In this document: positions 1 to 12,646 of the stretch, piece by piece
Layout of the letters: every line of letters starts with the position of its first letter
Position numbering within the stretch: the first letter of the stretch is position 1
DNA from: Diplocarpon mali
Taxonomy: Eukaryota > Ascomycota > Leotiomycetes > Helotiales > Drepanopezizaceae
Direction: 5' to 3'
DNA: 64,000 nt
NCBI GenBank assembly: GCA_024741835.1
Contig: JAENRP010000005.1
Coordinates: forward strand, 137,444-201,443
Made by a program: the position numbers and the translations under genes
The notes under the pieces: model-generated
Database searches by the model: none
Seen by the model: only the letters and a program-made list of their open reading frames with translations
Told to the model about the DNA's origin: nothing

Positions 1-802
1 TCTGTCTGATGCTTCCTTTGTTATTGACGGCCGGGCCGCCACTTTCCACAAAGATTGCATCCTCATCGCTACCGGTCTTGCATGTCGAGGACTTGGCGGA
101 CAGAGATGTGGGCGCATTAATTTCCTTCATGAACTCTGCTTGAATAGACGCTCGTCGCTTCGCCCACCATTGTTTCTCGGATTCAGTCTGAGCCTGAATG
201 TCGTTAAGTCGGGTCCGAAACAAGGTGTTTGCGGCAACTTCATTCGCAGACTGGAATATAGTTTGTCCCCAATTTGGAGACAGACCATTCGCCTATACCA
301 CGTTAGCATCCGGCATTGCATTTGCTTGTCTCAACGAACCTCCAAAACGACATCCCTGAGCTCTTCCTCCATTTCCTTCTCTGCCCTCAGAAATCTTTGC
401 CACAGGTCGTCCCCCACGCTGCCACGTTGCAGAAGTGTACTGCATGCCTGCTTTGCAGTCCTGATTTGGATGATTCGGTGGATATCCTCAACAGCTCGTT
501 CTAGAAGTGCGGCACGTATGACACTTTCCGGAACTTTGGGTGCCTTCTCATTACCTTCCTCTGGTTCAAGGTGTAGCAAGGAAAGATAAATATTGCGCTG
601 CAAATGAGGAGGAAACCATGGCGCAAGAGTTGCAGAGGCAGCTGGAAGTAATTAGCATAGGCGCTCTCATCGCGGGCAAACTGTACTCACCTGCCTTCCT
701 TTTCCGGTACACACTGGAGAATGTTGTCAGAGATCCAACAAGGACAGCGAGGTATGCGAAAGGCACTGCCAGGCCTAACCAGTCGACATCGAGACTGAGC
801 AT
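1..802 (-). CDS. SEC66: Sec66/Sec71-like subunit of the Sec62/63 ER translocation complex (3' part beyond window)
   Basis: Accessory subunit of the Sec62/63 complex, which helps post-translational import of proteins into the ER. The start is the ATG at 802; the longer frame to 835 begins with TTG. Three exons are visible: 802-691, 641-340 and 292 to the window edge, separated by introns 690-642 and 339-293, the second with a GCTAAC branch site. The N-terminus has one membrane anchor (DVDWLGLAVPFAYLAVLVGS) followed by basic YRKRKA. The cytosolic part shows APWFPPHLQRNIYLSLLH and RGSVGDDLWQRFLRAEKEME, which I recognise from fungal Sec66 proteins. The frame is still open at base 1, in an acidic Ser/Gly-rich tail (VESGGPAV), so only the last residues are missing. 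It is divergent from NPL4. Identity is a family judgement from remembered motifs. Confidence 0.9.
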
Positions 803-1273
803 CGTGGGATTATTTACCCTTGAGGATTGGACCAAATAAGGTGAGCTAAAGGTATAAAAGTTCTTTCCAGAAGATCAAAATAGTTACCTCCAACGCAAGA
901 TCTTTGCAGACGCAGCGAAGTACTTGGTGATTATACCTAAATAGGGACCATTGGCCTTGAAGCCAGGTATTGCGTTTAGAAATGCGGCCGCGTCCGAGTC
1001 GGGTAATTCACGGAAGCGCTAGTACAGACCCCCTACAGATACATTTCGTGAACCTGGCGCGGTCGTCATAATGGCCGCCTGGGGTCTTCTCTGCACTTTC
1101 AACTGAATTCCTACTCGCGGAGCTTTTATCGCGAAATTTTGCCTTTCGACGATCACCTTACATCTTCCTTATTACATATCAGCACTCCTGCATTCTCGAT
1201 TTTTATCAAAAACTTCAACCTGTCCATCTCTAGGTGCCACTGTTACCACCCAGTATTGCACACAGGACAAGAC
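803..1273. promoter_or_regulatory. Divergent promoter between SEC66 and NPL4
   Basis: A 471-bp gap separates two start codons pointing away from each other, so it must hold both promoters and both 5' leaders. No coding frame with support lies in it. It contains pyrimidine-rich stretches just upstream of the NPL4 start, common in fungal 5' leaders. I could not assign any named transcription factor site. Confidence 0.6.
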
Positions 1274-3350
1274 ATGCTTCTCAGATTTCGAGGTCCCGAT
1301 GGGACGGTGCGAATTAATGTTGAACAAGCGGATACTTTCGCCATGTTAGGGGAGAAGGTTGACATATATTTGCAGGAGAGTAAGGCAGTGTACTGACACA
1401 GCCGCAGTTATCGCAAGTCCTGCCAGCTACTGTTGACTTCAATACCTTGACTCTTGCAAACCAACCAGCCGGCGGAGAAATCAGACCGCTAAAAGATATT
1501 GCTAGACACAAGGTTTCGCAGATCGGACTGAGGTGCGTTGGCCATTTTTAGAATACCAATTTCTCTGCTAAAACTCCTCTAGCCATGGAGATATTGTGTT
1601 TATAAATTACCAGCGTGCCAGCGCATTGTCAAACGGCAGCTCTAACAGCGACACCCAACCCTCTACCACCTCTCTCCAATCCTCCACGAACCGACTCAAT
1701 GGTCAAGTCATTCTGCCAGCCGAAGACATCACAATAGCTCCTCTACCTGTAACCTCGCCTACACAAAAGATCAAGAATCCATGGGAGGTGGTGAAACAGG
1801 CAGCTGTAGACGATAGACTGGATAAGCAGAATGGTAAGATTCCACGAAGGAGAGATTTAAAGATGTGTCGACACGGAGAGAAGGGTATGTGTGATTACTG
1901 TATGCCGATGGAACCATTTAACTCGGAATACCTGGCCGAAAAGAAGATCAAGAATCTCTCTTTCCACTCTTACCTTCGGAAAATCAACTCAGCCACCAAC
2001 AAGCCAGAGTTAGGAAGTTCGTTCATGCCACCGCTCACCGAGCCCTATTACCGAGTCAAGCCCGAGTGTCCTTCAGGTCATCCTCAATGGCCTGAGGGTA
2101 TCTGCACAAAATGCCAGCCTAGCGCCATCACTTTACAAGCACAGCCCTTCCGCATGGTGGATCACGTCGAGTTTGCAAATTCCATTCTTATTGAGAATTT
2201 GCTCAATTTCTGGCGTGGAACTGGTTCGCAGCGAGTGGGCTATCTTTATGGGAGATACACAGAATACACGGAAGTTCCTCTAGGTATCAAGGCTGTTGTT
2301 GAGGCTATATACGAACCACCGCAAATCAATGAGGTTGACGGAGTCACTCTGTTGGAATGGGACGAAAATCAAGAAGCTATGGTTAATGAAGTAGCCAGAC
2401 GTTGCGGACTTCAGAGGGTCGGCATAATCTGGACAGATCTTTTGGATACAGGTGATGGTTCAGGCTCAGTCGTGTGTAAAAGACACATTGATTCCTACTA
2501 CTTATCGTCACTCGAGATCGCCTTTGCCGCTCGCCTACAAGCTCAGCATCCCAAGCCCACGAAATGGAGTGATACTGGCAGATTTGGTTCCAACTTTGTT
2601 ACTTGTGTGGTTTCTGGTGACGAAAAGGGAGAGATTGCAATTTCAGCGTATCAGGTGTCAAATTCGGCTGTGGAGATGGTAAGAGCTAACATTGTGGAGC
2701 CTTCTGCCGACCCCACCGTCATGCTGGTTCGAAACGAAGAAGAGGATGATGGATCTACGAGCCGTACCCGATACATCCCCGAAGTATTCTACAGACGAAT
2801 CAATGAATATGGAGCAAGTGTGCAAGAAAACGCAAAACCTTCGTTTCCAGTCGAGTACCTCCTAGTTACATTGACACACGGCTTCCCAATTGATCCCAAG
2901 CCTACTTTCATCGCAAGACCTGGCTTCACCATCGAAAACCGTTTGATACTTGGCCAAGAACAGGATCACAAGACCGTCGCTAAGCTCATTGGAATCAGTA
3001 AAGAAGGTGAGATCAAGAACTCAGACCAGGCGCTCCAGGCGCTGTCGGACTTCCATCTTCTCTGCTATTTCAAGCATTCCCTCGACGCATTTGATAAGGT
3101 GAGAACCTGTCCTGATTGCTTCACGAGTTGCACTAACGTTATCTAGGAGGACGAAGCTCTGCTGTACCGTGTGGCTACAAAGCATGATCTAGCCGACGGG
3201 TTCCAATTGCTATCTACAGATGCCTGGGCAACTTTGACTATGATTTTGTCGTCGACTGGTGAGAGACCCCCCAAAAGACCATCGCCCGATGACGGTGATG
3301 GCGTGAGCGAGCGTCTTGCTAAGAGAGTTGGCGGGGTAAGGCTAGACTAA
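1274..3350 (+). CDS. NPL4: Npl4, ubiquitin-binding cofactor of the Cdc48/p97 ATPase
   Basis: Npl4 pairs with Ufd1 to recruit ubiquitinated substrates to Cdc48, notably in ER-associated degradation. Exons 1274-1357, 1408-1532, 1583-3098 and 3147-3350 join to 642 residues; introns are 50, 50 and 48 nt. The N-terminus ([11 protein letters not shown]) opens a ubiquitin-like UBX-type domain. A zinc-binding region follows ([12 protein letters not shown], then [14 protein letters not shown]). Next comes an MPN-like domain with [10 protein letters not shown] and [17 protein letters not shown], which in Npl4 is catalytically inert, and a conserved C-terminal domain ending in [16 protein letters not shown] and [13 protein letters not shown]. 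The length fits the fungal family. The tail after the last intron is basic ([12 protein letters not shown]). The 50-nt first intron splits the first domain and uses the GCCGCAG acceptor, which keeps the frame. Confidence 0.95.
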
Positions 3351-4585
3351 GAATCACTACCCTACGCTTGATCTTCCCAGCTATCATAGGGCACATTGAG
3401 AGATGATGTGGATGTTCGGATAAAATTTGAGGTGATGCTTTGAGGGCTGTGCTAGATACCTGGGTACGTTCCACTGGAGGTGGTTATGGGCTATTTTATG
3501 GCGTAGAAAGAGCACTGGAACGAGCATCAAGCAAGGTGCTTGCTTTAGGTTCACACACGCGTGTGGCGACCACCTAAACCCCTAGCACGAGAAACTCGTC
3601 ACACCCCTAATTCGACTTAATCTAAGGGTCAACGTGTTGCCGCAGCACTCGAAGTCGACAAGGCGACGAAGTCGTTTGCCCAGGTACTAAGGTGAGTTTC
3701 GCAGAGCAGCACGGTCATGACAGGATTAAGATCAACATATCGGATATTGTTTGTGAAAAAGTCTTCCGAGTGTATAATACAAATATCAAGAAATTAATAG
3801 AAAATCGGAAACCGAAAAATGATAAGTCTGCCCAACGGGTCTCTGGTTCAAGAAATGTAATGTTCTATAGATGCAGACATAAGCTTGGGAGCGAGGAAGC
3901 CTACCTACTGATAAAAAATGTTAAGATTATTTACGCGCTTAGTGCATACTACCTTGTGTTAATATCTTCGTGTAACGGCCACTTTGATGATAGTAAGTAC
4001 CTCGTCGTAGGCTAAATAAGCATCATATGTAAGTAAATATAACCTTGCAAACAAGTTGTTAACTACCTTTGAACATATGCTAATGTACTATTTGTTTGGC
4101 CTGAGAGGGAAGATGTGATCTCCGACCTGTTCGCAGACTACCCATTTCGTGACTTTGAATGCTGACGTTTGACTGACAGCACGAAGGTATGTTTCCCATA
4201 ATGGTGCTGGAAATTTTCTGACTTCCTTATCTATGGAAAGATTTAAGGATCATGTCTATGCCATCATATGACGGGTGCCGATGTGCCGATGTGTGGTCGA
4301 GTTTGTGTGACTTAAAAGCTTTAGTCTAAGCCGATTCCATGCCTCCGATTGACCAGCGAAACCGGATAGCACGGTTCTCAAAGTCAAGCAAGGGGAAGAT
4401 AGAACTATCAATTTGATAAGCATCAGAGAAAGCATACTTTTATTTGCACTATTTACCAACTGTGGCAATCACCAAGCACTATATTTATCTATCTTTTTAA
4501 TGTTGTTCTAGGCTTGAAAGACCGAAGCCGCCATTTTTTTCCCCTTTAGAAGTAATAATGTCAATGAAATCGCATGATTATGATT
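3351..4585. other. Intergenic region between convergent NPL4 and CPA2
   Basis: The 1.2 kb holds the two 3' ends. A single open frame of 107 codons at 3692-4015 (+) begins with GTG rather than ATG and matches no family I know. The sequence from about 3,700 to 4,500 is somewhat AT-richer than the genes but has no inverted or direct repeats I could see. Confidence 0.5.
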
Positions 4586-7500
4586 CTATAAGGGCTTGCC
4601 GCCGATGAAATCAGACCATCTGCGTACTTCGCCTGGGATGCCTTCAGCGCGAGGGAGCTTCTCGCTCATGCAGCGGGCGAAAAGCTCAGCAGTCTGGGAT
4701 TATTGTTAGTAAGAGTGAACTTTTTTTGCCGGGAGAGGGAAGCTTACCTTGGGCTCCATGAAGAGGGGTACACCAAAGTCGACGGCGTTGCGGCGCATCA
4801 CGTAGTCGACATCAAGAACGGTCTTGCCTCGGGCTTGGGCCAAGTTGAAGACCCCACGGATGTCGTACTTCTGGAATACTTCTCTCAGAGCTCGCTTGTC
4901 TTCGGTTGGGAATTCAATGACGTCGACCTTGACGTTGTTCTTAGCTGTGGACTCGAGAAATTCCTTGACTTCTTGCTCGGCAGCATAGAGCTTATAACCA
5001 AGAGGAGAAAGATAATCGACAATATTTATGAGTGAGGGCTTTGAGACGTCGCCGCCGAAAAGGAGACCCTCCCCTGGCTCTGGCATGCGGAAGTTCATAG
5101 TCGATTGTAGAGATGCCCAATAGGCCTCGACAAGATTCTTTCCGAAACAAGCGATCTCACCAGTGCTGGACATTTCGACGCCCAAGAAGGGATCAGCACC
5201 AGCGAGACGGGTCCAGGAGAACTGGGGCACTTTGGTGGCAACATAGTCACGCTTGACGGCCATTAGATCAACTGGTTCTGGCACGTTGGTGCTGACGAGA
5301 GCTTTAGTGGCGACGTCAACGAAGTTGAGACCCAGGACCTTGCTGACAAATGGAAAAGAACGGGATGCACGCAAATTACATTCGATAACCTTCAAGAGGG
5401 GAAGACCTCCATTGGGATCCGCGGCCTTGATGATTTGCATGTTGAAGGGTCCAGTGATGCTCCAAGCTCTAGCAACCTTGATAGCAATTTCTTTGACACG
5501 TTCCATGGTGGTATTATCCAGAGAGGCGGGTGGGAGAACGAGTGTGGCGTCTCCAGAATGAACACCAGCGGCTTCCACATGCTCGCTCACAGCACTGTCA
5601 AATTTCAGTATTATCTCCCAGTCGAGAGGAGCGAACGACTTACTGGACGATAAGCTTGCCGTTAGCACCGACGGCGTCAACGTCAATTTCCTCAGCACCC
5701 TCAATAAATTTGGTGATGACGACAGGATGGTCAGGGGAAACGTTGCTGGCTGCCTCGAGCTTTTCCTTCAACTCATCCCTGCTGTGGATGACTGTCATGG
5801 CGGCACCGGAAAGAACGTAACTGGGCCGGACTAAAACAGGGTAGCTAACAGATTCGGCGAAAGCCTCGGCATCAGCGACGGAAGTAAGCTCTTTCCAGGC
5901 AGGCTGGTCAACCCCAATGCTGTCAAGGATTTCAGAGAACTTTTGCCTGTCTTCAGCCTTGTCAATATCTTTGGGGTCAGTACCAAGGATCTGTGATTTG
6001 AGTTAGCAAAGCTTTTGACAGGCACGGATCGACCGACTTTGGCTCCTCCGTCTTCTTGAAGACGTAAGGCAATATTTTGTGGAAGCTGTCCACCAACGGA
6101 AACGACGACACCAGTAGAGTTCTCAAGCTCGTATATGTCGAGGACACTGCTCTTTGAGTTAGTGTTGATCTTTGTATTGAGGTCTCGCAGCCCTAAGCCT
6201 AAAATCATGAGGGGAATAATTGGGGACAGCCTGTGCCTGAACCCTCGCGAAACAGGAAGTGGAAATCAGACAACGCATACCGCTCGTAGCTTAACTCCTC
6301 GAAGTACAGCTTGTCCGCGGTATCAAAATCAGTGGAGTAAGTCTTTTGAAACATTAGCGGATAATTTCCAATCCCACAGCGCAAGTACGTACTTCGGGGT
6401 TGTAATTTATCATGACAGTTTTCTTGCCCATTTCTCTCAAAGCAAGGGTGGCTGAAGTGGTACACCAGTCGAATTCCACAGAAGACCCAATTCGGTAAAC
6501 GCCGCTGCCTAAGATGATGACTATGAAACGAATTAGAACGTGATGTGCCCAGCAATATGGGTGACATTGAGAACTCNNNNNNNNNNCCCCCCTGGCACAA
6601 AAGAAATATGTATTTGCATATTCGTGTGATCAGTACTTACTTCCGTGGTCATCAAACGTAACATCGTGGGTAGTGGCGTTGTAGGTGGTGTAAAGATAGT
6701 TGGTATCAGCTATTTGTATAATCAGTATAGATCATCCCGCCTACCCAAATAGCTCTCGAACTGACCTGGGAACTCAGCGGCCAGCGTATCGATTTTTTTG
6801 ACAAAGGGAGTGATGCCAAAGTTCTTGCGACGGGCGCGGACTTCATCCTCGGTGCTTCCGACAGCCTTGGCAATTTGCCTATCAGAGAAACCCATCTTTT
6901 TGGCTTTTCTCATAAGCTCCTCTTTGACCCCAATGAGGCTTCCAATATTCTCAAGCTCGTTAGTGCATTCAACAATGTTCTGAAGCTTGTACAAGAACCA
7001 TTTATCGATCTTGCTCAAATCGTGAATGCGGTCAACAGTGTAACCCTCGTGAAGCATAGCCTGGCCAACAGCCAACCATCGTCGATCTGTAGGGTTCGCC
7101 AGTTCGAAGTCCAGATCATCAAACTTGTCGCCTTGGAAACCAATGAAACGAGGATCGACTTGCCGAATGGCCTTCTGGATCGATTCCTCGAAGGTTCGTC
7201 CAATAGCCATTACTTCTCCAACTGACTTCATAGCACTTCCAATATCTCGCTTAACGTGTTGGAACTTTGCCAGATCCCACCGAGGAATCTTAGTGACAAC
7301 GTAATCCAGAGAAGGCTCGAAGTTTGCAGTGGTAGTCTTAGTAACCGCGTTTGGCAATTCAGGGAGTGTATGGCCGAGACCAATCTTAGCTGCAGTGTAG
7401 GCGAGAGGGTAACCGGTGGCCTTGGAAGCAAGAGCAGATGAACGGGAAAGGCGGGCGTTGACTTCAATGACACGGTAATCAAGGCCATCGGGTTGTAGAG

Positions 7501-8726
7501 CGTATTGCACGTTGCACTCTCCCACGACACCCAAGTGACGGACAATCTTGATAGCGGCAGATCTGAGCATGTGATATTCCTCGTCGCTCAAAGTTTGGCT
7601 TGGAGCAACGACAATGGAGTCACCGGTGTGAATTCCAAGAGGATCGAAGTTCTCCATGTTACAGACCGTGATGCAGTTATTGCTTGCGTCTCGGACGACC
7701 TCATACTCGACTTCTTTCCATCCCTTCAAAGACTTCTCTACCAAAATTTGGGGGGACAAGGTAAGGGATCTAGCAGACATGTTGCGGAGCTCTTCCTCAT
7801 TGTTTGCAAAACCAGAACCGAGTCCTCCGAGAGCGTAGGCAGCTCGTACGATGATTGGATATCCAATGCCCTTAGCAGCCTCCAAAGCCTCGTCGACAGT
7901 ACTGACAGCAATAGACTGAGCAATTGGGATGTTGATTTCTCCAAGAGCCTTTGCAAAAAGGTCTCTATCTTCACTAGTTTCGAGGGTCTTGATGCTTGTA
8001 CCCAAGACCTTGACACCGTAGCGGTCGAAAATTCCCATGCGCTCCATTTGTACACCCAAGTTGAGGGCGGTTTGACCACCGAAAGTGAGGAAGATACCAT
8101 CTGGTCGCTCGCGCTCAATAACATATGTGACATATTCCGGGGTGACTGGAAGATAGTAAACCTCATCTGTGAGGACGTGGGCGGTCTGAATTGTAGCGAT
8201 GTTAGGGTTGATAAGCACGGAAGCCACTCCAGCTTCCTTCAACGCCTTCAAAGCTTGGGACCCTGGAGAAAAGATTTTAGTCAGAGTTCTTCGGTATCAT
8301 TCTTCGCATGAGAGACACCACGAGTGCTAGCGCTGGGAAAGTATATCTTTCGAGTGACTCATACTGTGAAGTGAGCAATCAGGGATACCGACCTGAATAA
8401 TCGAACTCGCCTGCTTGTCCGATGCTCAAGCCACCACTGCCAATAACCAGAACTTTCTTGACGTCCACCGGATGTGCAGCCTCTTTTATGACTCCACTCT
8501 TCAAATATGCTTCGGCACTTGGGGCGGTTTGTGACTGGTTCCTTTGAAAAGAGCCCGAAAAGAGTCGGACGTATCCGGTTTTCTTGCGAGCTGGAACTAA
8601 GCTCCGGGCACACAGGTAATGGGTAGATGGTCGAGTAGTGAAAGTTCTGGCAGGGCCTGCTGAAGCAACCCCAACCTTGCGGAAGAGGGAGCGTGATCGG
8701 CCTGTGAAGCGGATGGAGAGAGCCAT
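4586..8726 (-). CDS. CPA2: Arginine-specific carbamoyl-phosphate synthase, large (ammonia-using) subunit, mitochondrial
   Basis: The large subunit makes carbamoyl phosphate from bicarbonate, ammonia (handed over by the glutaminase subunit) and two ATP, for citrulline and arginine synthesis. Nine exons join to 1,166 residues. Introns are 8392-8263, 6765-6710, 6640-6521, 6392-6343, 6280-6147, 6037-5991, 5643-5595 and 4747-4694. The first 90 or so residues are rich in Arg and Ser and lack acids ([16 protein letters not shown]), a mitochondrial leader. Then come [22 protein letters not shown], the first ATP-grasp half ([49 protein letters not shown]) and the second half ([48 protein letters not shown]). 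It ends with the regulatory MGS-like domain ([20 protein letters not shown]). The lack of fused ATCase or DHOase domains and the leader separate it from the pyrimidine CAD-type enzyme. The 10-N gap is inside intron 3 and does not affect the protein. Confidence 0.95.
6577..6586. other. Assembly gap (10 N) inside a CPA2 intron
   Basis: Ten ambiguous bases lie inside the third CPA2 intron (6640-6521), whose splice sites are both visible (GTAAGT donor, TTTCATAG acceptor). A run of C sits right beside the gap on the plus strand, which may be what stopped the read. The apparent intron length of 120 is therefore uncertain, but the coding frame is not. Confidence 0.95.
8355..8361 (-). promoter_or_regulatory. 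TGACTCA, possible Gcn4/CPC1 site in CPA2 intron 1
   Basis: A perfect TGACTCA lies in the first intron of CPA2, and a second core (GAGTCA) lies at 8759-8764, 33 bp upstream of the ATG. Gcn4/CPC1 factors bind this motif at amino acid biosynthesis genes under cross-pathway control. The positions (intron and probable 5' UTR) are not classical, so function is inferred only from motif and gene context. Confidence 0.3.
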
Positions 8727-10245
8727 TGTGCGAAGTGGTAGTTTCGATTAAGTAAAAAGAGTCAATTAAGCCCCGACCGCTGCGCCAGAATATTTGTGCT
8801 CCCTGAGACGTGCTACAGACTCGAAGCTGTCGAAAAAAAGTCGTTTGGTGAGCTTCAAGCTTTTTCAAGGATGTCAAGCGGTCTGATAGCAGCAGCTGCT
8901 GATGATGAATTTGGTAAGGGGTCGCGTTAACACTTGCAAGTGTTAGGTTTGAAGTTTAGAAGGCTCGAAATCTCTCAGCATGGTCAATGAAGGAGGTTGT
9001 CGAGCTCAGGAGTGAATGGCGAGATTTGATGGAGGGAAGGAGAATGGCAGTCACACGAAGGCGGACTATCAGATAAGGTGCTTGAAATAATTTGACGTGC
9101 AGCATGAATTTTTTTTTTGCCATAGCGCTGTGGGGCTGGTGGAGCGGCTGCCCGCTGAAGCTACACCGCCTAACTGAAAACGTGCTGTACCGTGCATTAC
9201 CCTGGTTTTAGCCGGGGCGGAGGGGGACGGCTGGATTGTACGAGTGCTCTCACCACGGCGCAGGTGGTAAACTGTCATTCTGTAGGCGCCGAGGGAAGAG
9301 ACAGGACTGCGAGAAGTTGTACAGCAGCATCAAAGGCCCTCCTTCCGAGTATTCTATAAAGTCTACAATCGAAGGTAAAGCTGACGATTCTATAGAGTCA
9401 CACGTTGTTCGATTCGCGATACAAAATGTGAGTGGAGATGCGTAACGTCTTTCTGTAACTGTAACGCGTCTATGAGATAATTAAAATACCTCTTGAGCGT
9501 GATCCAGATGTCACGCCAAAGCTGTGGTACGTAAGTTTATATTTTTCGTGCAGAATCATATTTATTATTTTTAGTTAGAAAATGACTTTTGAAGCTCTAA
9601 CCCCCTCTGTTCACTTGGTTATTTCCCCAATCGTTTTGATAAGTCAAATTGATATCAACTCGTTTTTGCATTGGCTGTTACAGAAAAAGCGAAGATGGAG
9701 AAAATCATGATTATGTGATTGATTACATATGACTAGAGGTTCAGATATGTAGACCCAAAGATTGCGTATTACTAGACAGAGCCATCGCGCTCGTACCATT
9801 TTACCTTCAACAGTTCTTCTGTGTGATAGAAAATGTCATTACTAAGGCTGAAGTCAATAGAATCCGTTAGCTACGGTAGTCTGCAATAACAAAGGATGGC
9901 TTCAAGTGTCCAGGAATTGAAGCTCGAGTTTAGCATCCGGAACGTTATGCCTGTTCTGCCCACTATCGGGTGTGAAGATCCGCACGAACCCACGCATTGA
10001 GTTCCCCGAACTTTGACGCAATCAAGTCCTTAGCAAGATTGTACATAGTCGAGATGCTCGCGTTGTAAGTCGAGGAGATATGGCATTGCTGTTCTCAGCT
10101 ATTAACTTGCGTAGCCTCGCATTTTGACTACCAACGTTGATTTTACAAGATAATTTGCACCTATTTCAAAGAGTACAGTAGCAGATTGGGCCATGAAGAC
10201 ATGGTTTGAATCATGCAATACTTTGTATTTTGACGATATCATGGT
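8727..10245. other. Intergenic region upstream of CPA2 and downstream of FRS2
   Basis: About 1.5 kb contains the CPA2 promoter and leader (8,727 to roughly 9,250) and the FRS2 3' flank. Only short frames with no recognisable product are present. No tRNA-like fold or clear repeat was seen. Confidence 0.5.
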
Positions 10246-11938
10246 CTATGTCTTCTCAAGTCTCACAGCTGGATTCCGCTCGATGAAGGACAAATCCACC
10301 TTGTGACCTAGCAACTCTCGAATGTTGTTCACCTGAGTAACTGTTAGTACATGAATATCAAGCTAGACAGATATTCACCTACTTTATATTTGATCATCGT
10401 GGGTCTTTCCAGAGATAATCCCCATCCAAACACACGCATATCCTTGGGCAAACCCATAGCCTCTAGCATTTCGGGTCTGAACATACCACTGTTGCCGATC
10501 TCGACAAGTTTGTTAAGTCCCTTATGGAAGCTGAAAATTTCCATACTTGGCTCGGTGTAGGGATTATAGGCTGGTTTGAAGCGCAGATCATCAATCCCCA
10601 TCTTATGAAAGAAGATCTCCATGAATTCCATGAGGCCACCAAGCGAGAGACCGTAATCGGCAATGACGCCCTCGACCTGGTGAAATTCAGCAAGGTGCGT
10701 GGCGTCGACTGTTTCATTACGGAAAACCCGGTCAATGGAGAAGTACCGTGCTGGGGGCGGCCTTCCATCAGCTCCTTTCTGCGAAGCCAATTTGTGGAGC
10801 ATTGCAGTTGAAATTGCTGTTGTGTGAGTTCTGAGAACCAATCGAAGTGACTCCTCCTCCGCCCATGGGTATCTGTAACCAATCGATCCGTACTTTCCTT
10901 GCTGATGAACCTCTTGTACGTTCTTCCAGTACGATTCATAGTCGCCCTTGTCGTCTTCGGACTCGGCATGTGGTTTATCTGCCATTTTCGGGTCAGAAAT
11001 GTAGAAAGTGTCTTGGAGATCACGAGCAGGGTGTTGCTGAGGGACGAAGAGAGCATCAAAGTTCCAGAAACCGGTTTCGACGTAGCGGTTAGTTGGCATT
11101 TCCTCGAAACCCATCTCGAAGAATATTTGTCTGAATTCGTGTCGGACTTTATTGAGGGGATGGAGTGCGCCAGCGTTTTGGTCTGCTCCGAGGGATTTGA
11201 AATTGTATGGTTTGAAAGCGGCGGATTTCCAAGCACCACTATGGAAAGTCAGAATAGCGCACCCAAAAGCAGTTTTCAAACTCACGAAGCAAGCATATCA
11301 GCCGTTAAGTCAGTCTCTTCCTTCACGATTTCAAGAGCGAACTTAGGTCCCTTGTGAATCTTGTAGACGATAACCTTCTGCATCTTGACCAATTTCCGTT
11401 TCTTCAAATCCGTAATGACCTTGGGATCAGGATGTGTGCGCGTTTTCTGTATGATCTGAAGATGCTCGCGAGTTACGTCTGTTATCGCCTCCGTCTGCTC
11501 AAGTTAGACATGCGCCCGGGACCATAGCATAGTTCGACGTACAGATGCCACCAAACGGCCCTCTTTCCCCTTTGCAATCCACCTGGATTTAAAAGCCTTG
11601 CCTTGTCCGACCTTCACTACATTCCTGTCCCCAACAGCAGCCTCGAGTTCCGAAACCGTAAGCCCCTCCACTGCCTTTGACAGCGCCTCGAAGACCCGCG
11701 CTTCATGACTACCATTGGCCTCAATTTCCACAGCTTCTGCTTCCAAAACCGCTTCTTCTCGATCAATTGTCTCGTATGTAACCATAGAGCGGGAAGCCAG
11801 CCGGTCTAATGCGCTCTTGACGTCTGCGGACTTTTGTGTAGGAAATACCTCTGATGACAGAATAGGCTCATTCTTGGAGAGGTTTAGGAGAATTTCCAAA
11901 GGAAGATTACCTTGCGATGTCGAGCAACCGGTCGCCAT
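10246..11938 (-). CDS. FRS2: Cytosolic phenylalanyl-tRNA synthetase, alpha subunit
   Basis: The catalytic alpha subunit of the alpha2-beta2 enzyme charges tRNA-Phe in the cytosol. Exons 11938-11543, 11494-11286, 11238-10383 and 10332-10246 join to 515 residues. The N-terminal 170 residues look like the winged-helix DNA/tRNA-binding domains of eukaryotic PheRS alpha ([33 protein letters not shown]). The class II core carries [20 protein letters not shown], motif 2 ([16 protein letters not shown]), the specificity region [12 protein letters not shown] and motif 3 ([15 protein letters not shown]). The last exon encodes [14 protein letters not shown]. Length and domain order match the cytosolic enzyme, not the single-chain mitochondrial one. 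Note that in yeast FRS2 is the alpha subunit and FRS1 the beta subunit. Confidence 0.95.
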
Positions 11939-12646
11939 TTTATACAGGGCGTGCGCAGTTTCGAGAAGTTATGTTGTGTTTTGATGACCCAAATGTTGAC
12001 AAGCTCTGAAATATCCAAGGTACCTTAGGTACCTACTGAGGTCCTAGATTAACCGAGACTGATTCTGCCGCCTCATGCTTCACCGCTTCTTGTAGTTGGT
12101 CCATACCCACACAGTACAACCTAGGATAGATATGTTTTACCTCTATTAAAATGACTGCTTGACGAGAATATGTGCTGAGCACGAGCCATGGCAGCAAGAT
12201 TCCCTTGATTCAATTTACAGAAACAGTCATTAGTGTAGGTAATTTAGGATCCCAGACGACCATATCTTAGTAGCAAGGTATCTTCTATGCACACCGACGA
12301 AGTTCAACCTAGAAGTGGTCTTCTCTTAAGCTACCTGTCAAATCGCCAGTCTTGTGGTTGAGCTTACCTGCTCGGCAAATGATTTTATCATTGAACTCGG
12401 AAATAAGATGTCCTGACCCTTATATTCTGAGTAGAAGGGATATGGCATATGGCCTTGATACTCAGTTGTCTTTGAAACGCTTGATACGCTACGGGAATGT
12501 CGAACTACATGACCGCTCTTGACGTAAATCTAAATATCGGTTCATACAAGGAGCCCAGCTACAGCTATCCGTTGGTTTACGAGGATTTGATTGTGCTTGA
12601 GATTTTGACTGCGCTCCCTTCCATAATTGAGAAAAAAGCCGGCCAC
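11939..12646. other. Intergenic region upstream of FRS2
   Basis: About 0.7 kb holds the FRS2 promoter and the 3' flank of the next minus-strand gene. A short palindrome-like GGTACCTTAGGTACCTACTGAGGT lies near 12,020-12,045 but has no evident role. No supported coding frame was found. Confidence 0.45.

Noticed and set aside
140..589. 149-codon plus-strand frame at the left edge
   Set aside because: It is antisense to SEC66 exons 2 and 3, which carry clear family motifs and proper introns; the frame has no recognisable protein.
3692..4015. 107-codon plus-strand frame between NPL4 and CPA2
   Set aside because: It begins with GTG, is isolated, and shows no domain. The DNA is AT-rich, where such frames arise by chance. 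It could be an orphan gene, but nothing supports it.
7505..8311. 268-codon plus-strand frame
   Set aside because: It is the exact antisense shadow of the first ATP-grasp half of CPA2.
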